A stretch of DNA of 64,000 nucleotides from contig NZ_JBHOQR010000027.1 in the NCBI RefSeq assembly GCF_042408815.1, positions 59,319 through 123,318 on the forward strand. The letters run 5' to 3'. Shown here in pieces: positions 52,047 to 60,962 of the stretch (positions are counted from its first letter, which is position 1; the number at the start of each line of letters is the position of its first letter). The position numbers were made by a program, and so were the translations under genes. The notes beneath the pieces are model-generated. The model did no database searches. It was not told the origin of the DNA and saw only the letters and a program-made list of their open reading frames with translations. This stretch comes from Thermoflexus sp042408815 (GTDB taxonomy: Bacteria > Chloroflexota > Anaerolineae > Thermoflexales > Thermoflexaceae).

Positions 52047-53402
52047 ATGCGTCGGCTTCTGGTGTTGGGCTGGATTCTATGGTTGGTGGCATGGGGAGGT
52101 TGGGCTCAGGAACTATCAGCCCGACGGGTGCTGTGGTTACGAGTCGAAGGAGCCCTGACGCCGGTCGTGGCCGATTACCTGCGACGAGGGATCGAGACGG
52201 CTCAGGATCAGGAGGCAGAGGCCATCATTCTGCAGCTGAACACGCCGGGTGGGGAGGTCAACCTCACGCTGCGACTGGTCTCAATGATCCGCGAAAGCCC
52301 CGTTCCCGTGATCATATACGTGGCTCCACGGGGGGCAATTGCGGGATCCGCCGGAACGCTGGTGACGCTGGCCGGGCATCTGGCCTGGATGGCGCCGGAG
52401 ACGGCCATCGGGGCCGCCTCTCCGGTAGGAGGTCAGGGAGAGGAGCTTCCAGAAACCCTCAGCCAGAAAGTCAAAGAGATCCTCAAGGCTCAGGTCCGCA
52501 GTCTGGCCGAACGACGGGGGCCCGAGGCCGTACAGCTGGCCGAAGCGGCGGTGGAATCCGCAAAGGCAGTAAGCGCCCGGGAAGCTGTGAAGGCAGGCTT
52601 GGTCGATGGAATCGCGGAGAACCCGGAGGACCTGCTCCGCCAGCTGGATGGTCGGACGATCCCGGTCCAGGGCCAGCCACGCACGCTCCGCACCCTGGGC
52701 GCCGTCATCGTTCCGCTTCCGATGAACATCGTGGAGGAGATCCTCCATCGTCTGGTGGACCCCAACATCGCGTTGATCCTCCTGGCCATCGGCGTACAGG
52801 CCATTCTGATCGAGCTCTCCAACCCGGGCGGCTGGGTGGCCGGGTTCATTGGCGTGGTGTGTCTGCTGCTGGCGGCGTATGGGATCGGTGTGCTGCCCGT
52901 CAACTGGCTGGGGTTGCTTCTGATCGCGGTCGCCATCATCCTGTTCGTTCTGGACGTGAAAGCCCCAACCCATGGGGCCTTAACGGCGGCGGGGACCGCC
53001 ACCTTCATCGCTGGCGCGTTGGTATTATTCGCCCCGGTCGCCCGTTCGCCTTTCCCCCCTCTTTCTCCGTGGGTCGCTGGCGGCACCGGGCTGGCGATGG
53101 CGGGCTTTTTCGGATTCATCGTGGCGAAGGCGATTCAGGCGCAACGGCGGCCCAGCGTGATGGGTGTGGAGACCCTGATCGGTCGCCTGGGCGAGGCCCG
53201 GACGGACCTCAATCCCATTGGGATGGTGTATGTAGCCGGCGAATTGTGGACAGCGGAGAGTGAAGCCGGTATGATAACGGCTGGCACCCCCGTTCAGGTC
53301 GTGGGGGTGGAAGGCCTTCGCTTGCGAGTGCGAAAGTGGATGCCATCCGCCGGTTCGCTACCCTCTGCGCCCTCGCCCGAGCATCCGGGGATTGGATCCT
53401 AA
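52047..53402 (+). CDS. NfeD-type membrane-bound serine protease
   Basis: 451 residues. A signal peptide (1-20, ending GGWAQ) is followed by a ClpP-like protease domain (25-220): LQLNTPGGEVNLTLRL, nucleophile Ser in RGAIAGSAGTLV, and a candidate catalytic Lys after SPVGGQG. Four to five TM helices cover about 235-370, with an OB-fold NfeD domain at the C-terminus (LIGRLGEARTDLNPIGMVYV). Long NfeD proteins usually pair with a stomatin (SPFH) protein; none is adjacent. RBS is AAGAGGGAAAGGAACGCCC. Confidence 0.9.
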   Translation: MRRLLVLGWILWLVAWGGWAQELSARRVLWLRVEGALTPVVADYLRRGIETAQDQEAEAIILQLNTPGGEVNLTLRLVSMIRESPVPVIIYVAPRGAIAGSAGTLVTLAGHLAWMAPETAIGAASPVGGQGEELPETLSQKVKEILKAQVRSLAERRGPEAVQLAEAAVESAKAVSAREAVKAGLVDGIAENPEDLLRQLDGRTIPVQGQPRTLRTLGAVIVPLPMNIVEEILHRLVDPNIALILLAIGVQAILIELSNPGGWVAGFIGVVCLLLAAYGIGVLPVNWLGLLLIAVAIILFVLDVKAPTHGALTAAGTATFIAGALVLFAPVARSPFPPLSPWVAGGTGLAMAGFFGFIVAKAIQAQRRPSVMGVETLIGRLGEARTDLNPIGMVYVAGELWTAESEAGMITAGTPVQVVGVEGLRLRVRKWMPSAGSLPSAPSPEHPGIGS

Positions 53403-53448
53403 CGCAGATGGCTTTCGGCGGCCCAGAGCGGAGGTCGAGATACCCACG

Positions 53449-54108
53449 ATGAGCCGTCTTGGAAACGGAACCGATCGCCTGCGAATGCTGATCATCCATC
53501 CCGATCTGGCAACCGGAGAGCGACTGATCCGGAGCGCTGTGCAGGCCGGGCACGCCGCTCACTATGCCCACGATCTGCGCGGGGTCCTCGCGCTGATCGC
53601 TCGGGCTATCCCCGATATCATTGTGGCGGATCGGGAGTGGCTGGAACGTAACGGCCGCGCATTGTTCAGCGCCCTTCGAGGTTGTTCTCCCCTCCCCCTG
53701 ATCTGCCCGGTGGAAGGCATCGATCGGGATCCGATCTGGGATCGGCTGGCCCGAGCCGTGCAGGCGTTCCAGACCTGGACCGGTGGGGAGGTCATCCGGG
53801 TGGGATCTTTGATCATTGATCACGGCCGCAAACAGGTGATCTGGCGGGGCCAGCCCGTGCAGCTTCCCCCACTTCAGTTCAAAATCCTGACCGTCCTGGC
53901 CCGACGGGCGGGCCAGGTGGTCGCCCACGCCGATCTGGTGCGGGAGGTCTGGGGGATCGAGGCTGACGATCCAGAAGCACGCGAGCTGTTAAAAGTTCAC
54001 ATTCGGCAAATCCGCAAGCGCCTGGGGCTGGACCCGGAGCGGGGAGAGGTTCTAGTTTCCGTGCGCGGCTTCGGCTATATGCTGACCTCGCCGGAGGAGG
54101 AAGGATGA
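53449..54108 (+). CDS. Winged-helix response regulator with degenerate receiver
   Basis: 219 residues. The N-terminal half folds like a receiver (MLIIHPDLATGERLI; PDIIVADREWLERNGRALFS) but lacks the DD pair and the conserved Lys, so normal phosphorylation is doubtful. The C-terminal OmpR/PhoB DNA-binding domain is intact (VQLPPLQFKILTVLARRAGQ; VKVHIRQIRKRL-like; VSVRGFGYML). Overlaps the next gene by ATGA. No kinase is adjacent. ATG 53449 is 13 bases from GGAGGT, and a longer start at 53392 is possible. Confidence 0.8.
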   Translation: MSRLGNGTDRLRMLIIHPDLATGERLIRSAVQAGHAAHYAHDLRGVLALIARAIPDIIVADREWLERNGRALFSALRGCSPLPLICPVEGIDRDPIWDRLARAVQAFQTWTGGEVIRVGSLIIDHGRKQVIWRGQPVQLPPLQFKILTVLARRAGQVVAHADLVREVWGIEADDPEARELLKVHIRQIRKRLGLDPERGEVLVSVRGFGYMLTSPEEEG

Positions 54109-54992
54109 CGGAGCGGCCGGACCGACGGCGGGGGTTGTGGATCGGCTACACGTTGCTTGGCGCGTGTGGCTTGACCGCCATCGCCGGAGGCCTGATCACC
54201 GCAACCCGCCCGCCCTCACCATGGATCGCGCTGGCCTCCACCGTGGCCGCCCTGGCGCTGATGGGCGCTCTTGTCGTAGGCTATGCCCTGCGGGGGCTGC
54301 GATCCGCCCAATACTATCTGGATCGCAACGGGCTCACGATCACGTGGTGGCCAGCTGTCCACGTAATCCCGATTCACGCCATCCGCGAGCTGCGCCCCGG
54401 CCCGGCCAGCCGAAAGGCGATCCGAAGGTGGCGGGGTATGCGCTGGCCGGGCCTGTATGCAGGCCATGCATGGGCGGTAGAGGAGAACCGGCCCGTCCTC
54501 TTCTTCGCCACCGAGGATCTTCCCCGACAGCTCTGGGTGATCACGGAAGCCGCTATCTACGCGATCTCCCCCCTCCATCCCCAGCGCTTTCTGGAGGCTT
54601 TCACCGAACGAGCGGCGATGGGACCTACCCAGCGTCTCCCCCAGACGACCCTCTTCCCGGGATGGCGTCAGCGGGCGCTTTGGGGAGACCGATGGGCGTG
54701 GTCGTTGATGCTCATCGGAGGCATTGCCATGTGGGGAATGTGGCTCTGGTTCTGCGGGCAATTCCCCCGCCTGCCCCCATGGGTGCAAATCACGGAATCC
54801 GCGGAAACGCTGTTCAGCCCAGCCGCCCATCTGACCCGCTTGCCGCTGCTGGGCGCGTTGACCTGGATCGTGAATGCGGCGCTGGGAAGCCTGCTCCACG
54901 AGCGGGAGCGGCCAGCGGCCTACGGCCTGTGGCTGGTAGGGCTCCTGGTTCAGATCCTCCTCTTCGGCGCCCTGCTTCAAATCCCGCGATAA
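54105..54992 (+). CDS. Multi-pass membrane protein with PH-like insert
   Basis: 295 residues. TM helices lie at about 12-33 and 40-63, and again at about 203-223, 240-262 and 272-292. The stretch between them (about 68-165) has a bacterial PH-like pattern: YYLDRNGLTITWWPAVHVIP, then IRELRPG and LWVITEAAIYAISP. Coupled to the regulator gene by a four-base overlap. Function unknown. Confidence 0.65.
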   Translation: MTERPDRRRGLWIGYTLLGACGLTAIAGGLITATRPPSPWIALASTVAALALMGALVVGYALRGLRSAQYYLDRNGLTITWWPAVHVIPIHAIRELRPGPASRKAIRRWRGMRWPGLYAGHAWAVEENRPVLFFATEDLPRQLWVITEAAIYAISPLHPQRFLEAFTERAAMGPTQRLPQTTLFPGWRQRALWGDRWAWSLMLIGGIAMWGMWLWFCGQFPRLPPWVQITESAETLFSPAAHLTRLPLLGALTWIVNAALGSLLHERERPAAYGLWLVGLLVQILLFGALLQIPR

Positions 54993-55064
54993 CGCGATCC
55001 CAAGATCGGCGTCATCCCGCCCCATGGTTCAGCCCTCGCATCCCACCTGGAGGTGAAGAAGAAA

Positions 55065-55622
55065 ATGGGTCTGAAATCCGACCGCTGGATTCGCGAGATG
55101 GCCCTCCAGCATCGCATGATCGAGCCTTTCGAAGAATCCCAGGTGCGGCCTGGCGTGATCTCCTACGGCCTTTCCTCTTATGGCTACGACATCCGGGTCG
55201 CAGATGAGTTCAAAGTGTTCACCGATGTTTACAGCACCATTGTGGACCCCAAGAATTTCGATCCTCGTTCCTTCGTGGATGTCCGTGGCGAAGTCTGCGT
55301 GATCCCGCCGAACTCCTTCGCCCTGGCTCGGAGTGTGGAATACTTCCGGATCCCTCGAAACGTCCTGGTTGTCTGCGTAGGGAAGTCCACCTATGCCCGG
55401 TGCGGGATCATCGTGAACGTCACGCCCCTGGAGCCAGAATGGGAAGGATATCTCACCCTGGAGATCAGCAACACCACACCGCTGCCTGCGAAGATTTACG
55501 CGTACGAAGGGATCGCCCAAGTCCTTTTCTTCGAAGCCGATGAGGTATGCGAGCGATCGTATAAAGATAAAGGCGGCCGGTATCAGAACCAACAGGGCAT
55601 CACAATCCCCCGGGTTCGTTAG
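55065..55622 (+). CDS. dcd: dCTP deaminase
   Basis: 185 residues. Deaminates dCTP to dUTP for thymidylate synthesis. Family segments are GVISYGLSSYGYDIRVADEF, PPNSFALARSVEYFRIPRNV, VCVGKSTYARCGIIVNVTPL, EGYLTLEISNTTPLPAKIYA and EGIAQVLFFEAD. ATG 55065 lies 10 bases after GGAGGT; the in-frame GTG at 55053 overlaps that ribosome site and is unlikely. Confidence 0.96.
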   Translation: MGLKSDRWIREMALQHRMIEPFEESQVRPGVISYGLSSYGYDIRVADEFKVFTDVYSTIVDPKNFDPRSFVDVRGEVCVIPPNSFALARSVEYFRIPRNVLVVCVGKSTYARCGIIVNVTPLEPEWEGYLTLEISNTTPLPAKIYAYEGIAQVLFFEADEVCERSYKDKGGRYQNQQGITIPRVR

Positions 55623-55650
55623 AAAGCGTTCCACAAAGCGTAGAACCGAG

Positions 55651-55679
55651 TTGCGCTTCTGGATTCCGCTACATAAAAT
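55651..55679 (+). promoter_or_regulatory. Promoter of the BMP transporter operon
   Basis: -35 TTGCGC (55651-55656), a 17-base spacer and -10 TAAAAT (55674-55679), 32 bases before the substrate-binding protein start. Confidence 0.65.
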
Positions 55680-55711
55680 AAAAGGCAAGATCCCCACTGC
55701 AGGAGGAGAAG

Positions 55712-56998
55712 ATGGTTCCTCATCGGTATCGCTGGGTCGTCGCAAGCCTCTTCCTCAGTATCGCCATGATCCTGGCGGCGTGCGCCCAGCCGGCCACGCC
55801 TGCTCCAACGACCGCCCCTGCCGCTCCCCAACCCACCCCGACCTCCGCTCCAGCCCAGCCCACCCCCACCGCTGCGCCGAAGGAGATCATCTTCGGAATG
55901 CTACTGGTGGGCCCGTATAACGATCGGGGCTGGAGCCAGGCCCACTATGAAGGGGGCAAGTACGTGGAGCAAAAGCTTCCCGGCGCGAAAATGCTCTATA
56001 TCGATAAGGTGAATCCCGCCGACCGTCCGGGGACCACCGCCTCTCAACTGGCGGAGGAGCTGGTAGCGAAAGGGGCGAAGGTGATCATCTTCAACTCCGA
56101 TGATCACAAGGACGAGGCCATCAAGTTCGCTAAGGCGCATCCGGATATCGTGGTGATCCATGCCTCGGGGGATGACGCCTGGAAGGAAGGGAAGAACTAT
56201 AAGGGCATCCCCAACCTGGCCAACGTGATGGGCCAGATGGAGTATGGAAAGATGATCGCCGGTTGCGCGGCGGCTCTGACTACCCAGACGGGTAAGATCG
56301 GCTATCTGGGCCCGCTGATCAACGATGAGACCCGACGTCTGGCCGCCTCCGCTTACCTAGGGGCGAAATATTGCTGGGAGAAGTATCGGGGCAAGCAGGC
56401 GGCCGATCTGAAATTCAAAGTGACCTGGATCGGTTTCTGGTTCCATATCCCCGGCGTGACAGCGGATCCCACCCAGGTGGCCCAGGATTTCATCAACTCC
56501 GGCTACGATGTGATCATCTCCGGCATCGACACCACGGAGGCCCTGCGGGAAGCCGCCAAGGCCACCCAGGCAGGCAAGAAGGTGTGGGCGATCCCGTATG
56601 ATTACATCGGCGCTTGCGAGGAAGCCCCGGATGTCTGCCTGGGAGTGCCCTATTTCAACTGGGGTCCGTCCTATCTGGCCCACATTAAGGCCGTCCTGGA
56701 AGGCACCTGGAAACCGTCCTGGGACTGGGTGGGGCCGGACTGGAAGGACATCAACAACCCGGATACGAGCTACGTCGGTTTCGTGAAGGGGAAGGCGTTA
56801 AGCCCGGAGGCATCCGCTAAGCTGGATGAGTTCATCAAAGGCCTGGGGGATGGCTCCATTCAGCTCTGGAAGGGGCCGATCCGGCTCCAGGATGGCACGC
56901 TTTACGTGGAGGAAGGAAAGGTCGCCACTCCGCAGCAGATCTGGTATCTCCCACAACTGCTGGAGGGAATGGAAGGCCAGAGCGTGCCGACCAAGTAG
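55712..56998 (+). CDS. BMP-family ABC substrate-binding lipoprotein
   Basis: 428 residues. A lipoprotein signal peptide ends in the lipobox ILAAC (Cys at about 24), followed by a Pro/Thr/Ala-rich linker of about 30 residues. The periplasmic-binding-protein fold begins FGMLLVGPYNDRGWSQAHYE and contains VIIFNSDDHKDEAIKFAKAH and VIISGIDTTEALREAAKATQ. BMP (PnrA/Med) proteins usually bind nucleosides. The downstream ATPase and two permeases complete a nucleoside-type importer. Confidence 0.9.
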   Translation: MVPHRYRWVVASLFLSIAMILAACAQPATPAPTTAPAAPQPTPTSAPAQPTPTAAPKEIIFGMLLVGPYNDRGWSQAHYEGGKYVEQKLPGAKMLYIDKVNPADRPGTTASQLAEELVAKGAKVIIFNSDDHKDEAIKFAKAHPDIVVIHASGDDAWKEGKNYKGIPNLANVMGQMEYGKMIAGCAAALTTQTGKIGYLGPLINDETRRLAASAYLGAKYCWEKYRGKQAADLKFKVTWIGFWFHIPGVTADPTQVAQDFINSGYDVIISGIDTTEALREAAKATQAGKKVWAIPYDYIGACEEAPDVCLGVPYFNWGPSYLAHIKAVLEGTWKPSWDWVGPDWKDINNPDTSYVGFVKGKALSPEASAKLDEFIKGLGDGSIQLWKGPIRLQDGTLYVEEGKVATPQQIWYLPQLLEGMEGQSVPTK

Positions 56999-57026
56999 AG
57001 GGAGAATATCCTCGAATCCCACCGGA

Positions 57027-57056
57027 AGGGGGCGGCAGGGGACCGCCCCCTTTTTC
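57027..57056 (+). terminator. Intercistronic hairpin after the substrate-binding protein
   Basis: AGGGGGCGG (57027-57035) pairs with CCGCCCCCT (57043-57051), then TTTTCTC. Lying inside the transporter operon, it probably gives partial termination, so that more binding protein than ATPase/permease is made. Confidence 0.75.
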
Positions 57057-57178
57057 TCATCATCGCTACTGTTTCGCGAATGAGTAACGGCTGTTCCTCA
57101 CCTCCCTGGAATGAGAGGGTGGCGGGCGATGAAATTATTTGATTCGCCTGTATTGTGACATCCCTGGATCAGGTGGCC

Positions 57179-58642
57179 ATGAAAGTCGAGATGCGTCATA
57201 TCTACAAATCCTTCGGGCCGGTGCGGGCCCTTCAGGATGTCAGCCTCACGGTGGAAGCGGGCACCATCCATGGTCTCCTCGGGGAGAACGGGGCAGGCAA
57301 GACGACATTGATGAAGATCCTCTCCGGTTACCTGCGGCCCGATCGTGGGGAGATTTTCCTGGATGGAAAGCCCGTTCGTTTCGCCTCCCCGGCGGAAGGC
57401 CTCCGGCATGGGATCGGAATGCTCCACCAGGATCCTATGGACTTCCCCGCCATGTCCGTTCTGGACAACTTCATGATGGGCCATGAAGGCGGATTCTGGC
57501 TGGATCGACGAAAGGCCCGACGGGCGTTGCAAGATCTGGCCAGCCAGTTCGGTTTCCATCTGGATCCGGATGCCCGGGTGGATCGCCTGACCGTGGGAGA
57601 ACGACAGCAGCTGGAATTGCTCCGCCTCCTCTGGCGAGGGGTTCGGGTCCTGATCCTGGATGAGCCGACCACAGGGATCAGTGCCCCGCAGAAAGCCCGG
57701 CTTTTTGATACCCTGCGCCGTCTGGCGGGAGAGGGGAAGACCGTTATTTTTGTGACCCATAAATTGGAGGAGGTGGAGGAGCTCTGCCATCGAGTCACCG
57801 TATTGCGCCAAGGTCGCCTGGCTGGGGAAGCCATGCCGCCTTATTCCCCCCAGCGTCTCATTGAGATGATGTTTGGCCGCCCCCTCCCGCTCCCCGAACG
57901 CCAGCCGATCCCTCCTGGGGAACCGGTTCTGGAAATCCGAAACCTGGTGGTGGGCGATCATCGACTCCGGCTAAGCCGGGTGAGCCTCACCGTGCGGTCC
58001 GGGGAGGTTATCGGACTGGCCGGCATGGAAGGAAGCGGCCAGCAATTGTTCATGCGCGCCTGCGCTGGCCTCGTCCGCCCATGGGAGGGCTCCATCCGGA
58101 TGCGGGGGAAGGATCTCACCGGAAAGCCTTACCATGCCTTCCTCGAAGCCGGGGTGCTCTTCGTGCCCGCCAATCGCCTGGAGGAAGGCCTGATCCCCGG
58201 CCTTACGTTGACCGAGCACTTCCAGCTGGTATATCCAAACGGTCGTTATCTGATCGATTGGGAGCAGGCGCGCGTGGAGGCGCAGCGACGGATTCGGGAG
58301 TTCAACATCCGGGGGAAGCCTGAGACGATGGTGGAAGCCCTATCCGGAGGGAACCAGCAGCGGATGCTTCTGGCACTGATCCGAACGCCAGCCCATCTGC
58401 TGTTGCTGGAGCACCCCACCCGCGGGCTGGATGTGGAATCCAGCATGTGGGTCTGGCAACGGTTGAAGGAGCGGGCCCAGGAAGGCACAGCCCTGATGGT
58501 GATCTCCTCCGATCTTCAAGAGCTTCTGCAGTATTGCGATCGGATCATCATTTTCTTCAGCGGCCGGATCTCGGAACCGATCGCCACCGAAGAGCTAACG
58601 CTGGATCGTCTTGGCCATATGATCGCCGGGCGCGAATGGTGA
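57179..58642 (+). CDS. BMP-type (nucleoside) ABC transporter, tandem ATPase
   Basis: 487 residues with two ABC domains. First: Walker A GLLGENGAGKTTLMKIL and Walker B VLILDEPTTGIS; the signature is degenerate (LTVGERQQLEL). Second: Walker A is replaced by GLAGMEGSGQQLFM, lacking the lysine, while the signature ALSGGNQQRMLLA is good and Walker B reads HLLLLEHPTRGLD. One composite ATP site is therefore probably active, as in other sugar/nucleoside importers of this class. ATG 57179 follows AGGTGGCC; GTG 57155 is an alternative. Confidence 0.9.
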   Translation: MKVEMRHIYKSFGPVRALQDVSLTVEAGTIHGLLGENGAGKTTLMKILSGYLRPDRGEIFLDGKPVRFASPAEGLRHGIGMLHQDPMDFPAMSVLDNFMMGHEGGFWLDRRKARRALQDLASQFGFHLDPDARVDRLTVGERQQLELLRLLWRGVRVLILDEPTTGISAPQKARLFDTLRRLAGEGKTVIFVTHKLEEVEELCHRVTVLRQGRLAGEAMPPYSPQRLIEMMFGRPLPLPERQPIPPGEPVLEIRNLVVGDHRLRLSRVSLTVRSGEVIGLAGMEGSGQQLFMRACAGLVRPWEGSIRMRGKDLTGKPYHAFLEAGVLFVPANRLEEGLIPGLTLTEHFQLVYPNGRYLIDWEQARVEAQRRIREFNIRGKPETMVEALSGGNQQRMLLALIRTPAHLLLLEHPTRGLDVESSMWVWQRLKERAQEGTALMVISSDLQELLQYCDRIIIFFSGRISEPIATEELTLDRLGHMIAGREW

Positions 58643-58800
58643 CACATAGCCGGGCCCCACCGCCAGGGGAGCGGAGAAGCCATCGACGGCCCGCCAAGCC
58701 TCCCGACCCTCCTGGAGGACGGGGCATACATTGTGAAGCCCGAGGCCCGTTCAGCAGAAGGGCTATCCCTATAAATAAACCGATAGGGTAAGCGAAGGCG

Positions 58801-59886
58801 ATGAAAGAAATCCTTCTCCCCCGTGCTCGTCCGTCTCGATGGGTGGAGTTCGGCTTCCAAGGCCTCTCCATCCTGATGGCCTTGCTGTTCACCACACTGG
58901 TGCTGGTGATAGCGGGCGCCCCTCCGATTGAAGCCTATCGGCAGGTGCTGGAGGGCGCCTTCGGCTCGCTGAAGCGCGCCGCCGATATCCTGGTGGTCTG
59001 GGTGCCATTGATGCTGGTGACTTCCGGCCTGTTGCTCACTTTCACGGCCGGGCTGTGGAACATCGGTGTGGAGGGACAGATTGTGCTGGGGGCAATCACT
59101 GCCACCGGGCTGATGCGTGCCCTACAGGAGACCAGCCTCCCGCCCCCCCTGATCCTGATCCTCGCCCTGGCCGCCGGGATGGCCGGCGGTGCAGCCTGGG
59201 CCAGCCTCGCCGGTCTGCTGAAGATCTATGGGGGCGTCCATGAGATCTTCGGCGGACTGGGATTGAACTTTGTGGCCACCACAATGATCCTGTGGCTGAT
59301 CTTCGGCCCCTGGAAGCGGCCCGGGATCGGCTCCATGAGCGGCACGGAGCCTTTCCCGGAACGCCTGTGGCTGCCGGTGTTTCCTGGCCTCCGGTTAAGC
59401 CCATGGGCATTGCTGCTGGCCCTCCTGAGCGTCGCGCTGGTTTACGGGCTGCTGCGCAACACCTACTTCGGGCTCCGGTTGAAAGCGATCGGAAAGAACA
59501 TCCGCGCGGCCCATCTGTTGGGGGTGCCGACCGCCCGCTATCTGTTCCTGGCCCTGCTGGGATGCGGCGCGATGGCCGGGTTGGCCGGCGCCCTCCAGGT
59601 CATCGCTGTTTATCATCGGCTGATCCCCCCGATCTCCAGCGGCTATGGCTACCTGGGGCTGCTGGTGGCCATGCTGGCCAATTACCGCGTTTCCTGGTCC
59701 ATCCCAGTCGCCTTCTTCTTCGCCGCCCTAAACATCGGCAGCATCCAGCTCCCGATCACCCTGAAGCTGGATTCCGCCCTTTCCGGGGTGATGCAGGGCG
59801 CGCTGGTGCTTTTCGTGCTGCTGATGCAGGGGGCACGAGCTCGCTGGCGATCCAAACTCGCAGTGGAGCAAGGAGATGACGCTTGA
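58801..59886 (+). CDS. BMP-type ABC transporter permease 1
   Basis: A 361-residue BPD_transp_2 permease with about nine TM helices, for example LSILMALLFTTLVLVIAG and LALLSVALVYGLLRNTYFGL. The coupling segment AIGKNIRAAHLLGVPTARYL is typical. The last 11 bases overlap permease 2. The 158-base gap before it has no recognisable feature. Confidence 0.9.
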   Translation: MKEILLPRARPSRWVEFGFQGLSILMALLFTTLVLVIAGAPPIEAYRQVLEGAFGSLKRAADILVVWVPLMLVTSGLLLTFTAGLWNIGVEGQIVLGAITATGLMRALQETSLPPPLILILALAAGMAGGAAWASLAGLLKIYGGVHEIFGGLGLNFVATTMILWLIFGPWKRPGIGSMSGTEPFPERLWLPVFPGLRLSPWALLLALLSVALVYGLLRNTYFGLRLKAIGKNIRAAHLLGVPTARYLFLALLGCGAMAGLAGALQVIAVYHRLIPPISSGYGYLGLLVAMLANYRVSWSIPVAFFFAALNIGSIQLPITLKLDSALSGVMQGALVLFVLLMQGARARWRSKLAVEQGDDA

Positions 59887-60871
59887 GTGGATCTTCGGCC
59901 TGGCGGGGGTTCTGGCCGCCGCCGCACCCCTCCTGATCGCTGTGATCGGTGAGACGTTCTCGGAACGGGCCGGGGTGGTGAATCTCTCGGTCAACGGGGC
60001 GATGCTGCTGGCCGCCATGGCCGGCTTCGCCGTTGCTGTGCGAACAGGGAGCCTGGAGCTGGGATTCCTGGCCGGCACCGTCATCGGGGCCTTGATGGCC
60101 CTGATGGTCGCCTTTGCCAGCCTGACCCTTCGTCAATCCCAGGTGGCGGTCGGGCTGGTGCTGGCCCTGCTGGGTCGGGATCTGGCATATTTCCTGGGGA
60201 ACCCCTTCATGGGCATGCCCGGTCCTCGCGTGGGCGCGCTCCCCATCCCCGTTTTGAAGGATCTCCCGGTTCTCGGGCCTCTGCTGTTCCAGCAAAGCCC
60301 GGTGGTTTACATCAGCCTGGCCACTGTGGCGCTGGCCTGGGTGTGGATTTTCCGGACCCGACCCGGGCTGGTGCTCCGCTGCGTGGGCGAACGCCCTCCC
60401 GCCGCGTTCGCCCGGGGCGTCCCGGTGACCCGGGTGCGCTATGGATACGCCGTTCTGGGCGGAGCGTTGGTGGGATTCGCCGGGGCCGCTTACACCTTGG
60501 ATCTTAAGGGGGGGTGGCAGGGGCCGATCTCCGGCATCGATGGGATCGGATGGATCGTGCTGGCCATTACGATCTTCGGGGGATGGCACCCGGTACGCGG
60601 GGCCTTCGGAGCGCTGATCTTCGCCCTGCTCCAGTGGCTCAGCCTGGTTCTCCAACCCCGCCTCCCCGGAATCCCCTCCCAGGTCCTCAATGTCGCACCG
60701 TTCCCCCTCATGATCTTCGCCCTGTTGCTGACCAACCTGGGCAACACGGAGTGGGTCCAGACAGCGCTCTCCCGCCTGCCGGAATCCAGCCGCCGCCTCG
60801 CCCTCCGGGCCCTCCGCAGCCTCCAGGTTGCCCCACCCGCCGCCCTGGGGACCGTCTTCGAGGAAGAATAG
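59876..60871 (+). CDS. BMP-type ABC transporter permease 2
   Basis: A 331-residue second membrane subunit. It begins LAGVLAAAAPLLIAVIGETF and SERAGVVNLSVNGAMLLAAM, the usual start of this permease class. The coupling loop is LRCVGERPPAAFARGVPVTR. About eight TM helices. Overlaps permease 1 by 11 bases; the pair forms the heterodimeric channel of the importer. Confidence 0.9.
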   Translation: MTLEWIFGLAGVLAAAAPLLIAVIGETFSERAGVVNLSVNGAMLLAAMAGFAVAVRTGSLELGFLAGTVIGALMALMVAFASLTLRQSQVAVGLVLALLGRDLAYFLGNPFMGMPGPRVGALPIPVLKDLPVLGPLLFQQSPVVYISLATVALAWVWIFRTRPGLVLRCVGERPPAAFARGVPVTRVRYGYAVLGGALVGFAGAAYTLDLKGGWQGPISGIDGIGWIVLAITIFGGWHPVRGAFGALIFALLQWLSLVLQPRLPGIPSQVLNVAPFPLMIFALLLTNLGNTEWVQTALSRLPESSRRLALRALRSLQVAPPAALGTVFEEE

Positions 60872-60962
60872 AGGCGAGACTCCTCCCGATGGGCTTGCCG
60901 CACGGGGAGGCAGGGAAACGAGGTGGTGCGGGTTCGAGAAATCGCTCAGGGGAGGTCAAGCG

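Noticed and set aside
51962..53263. A 433-codon plus-strand frame overlapping nfeD
   Set aside because: Gly/Arg/Pro/Ser-rich shadow of the NfeD protease frame.
54137..55207. A 356-codon plus-strand frame
   Set aside because: Pro/Arg-rich shadow of the membrane protein gene running into dcd.
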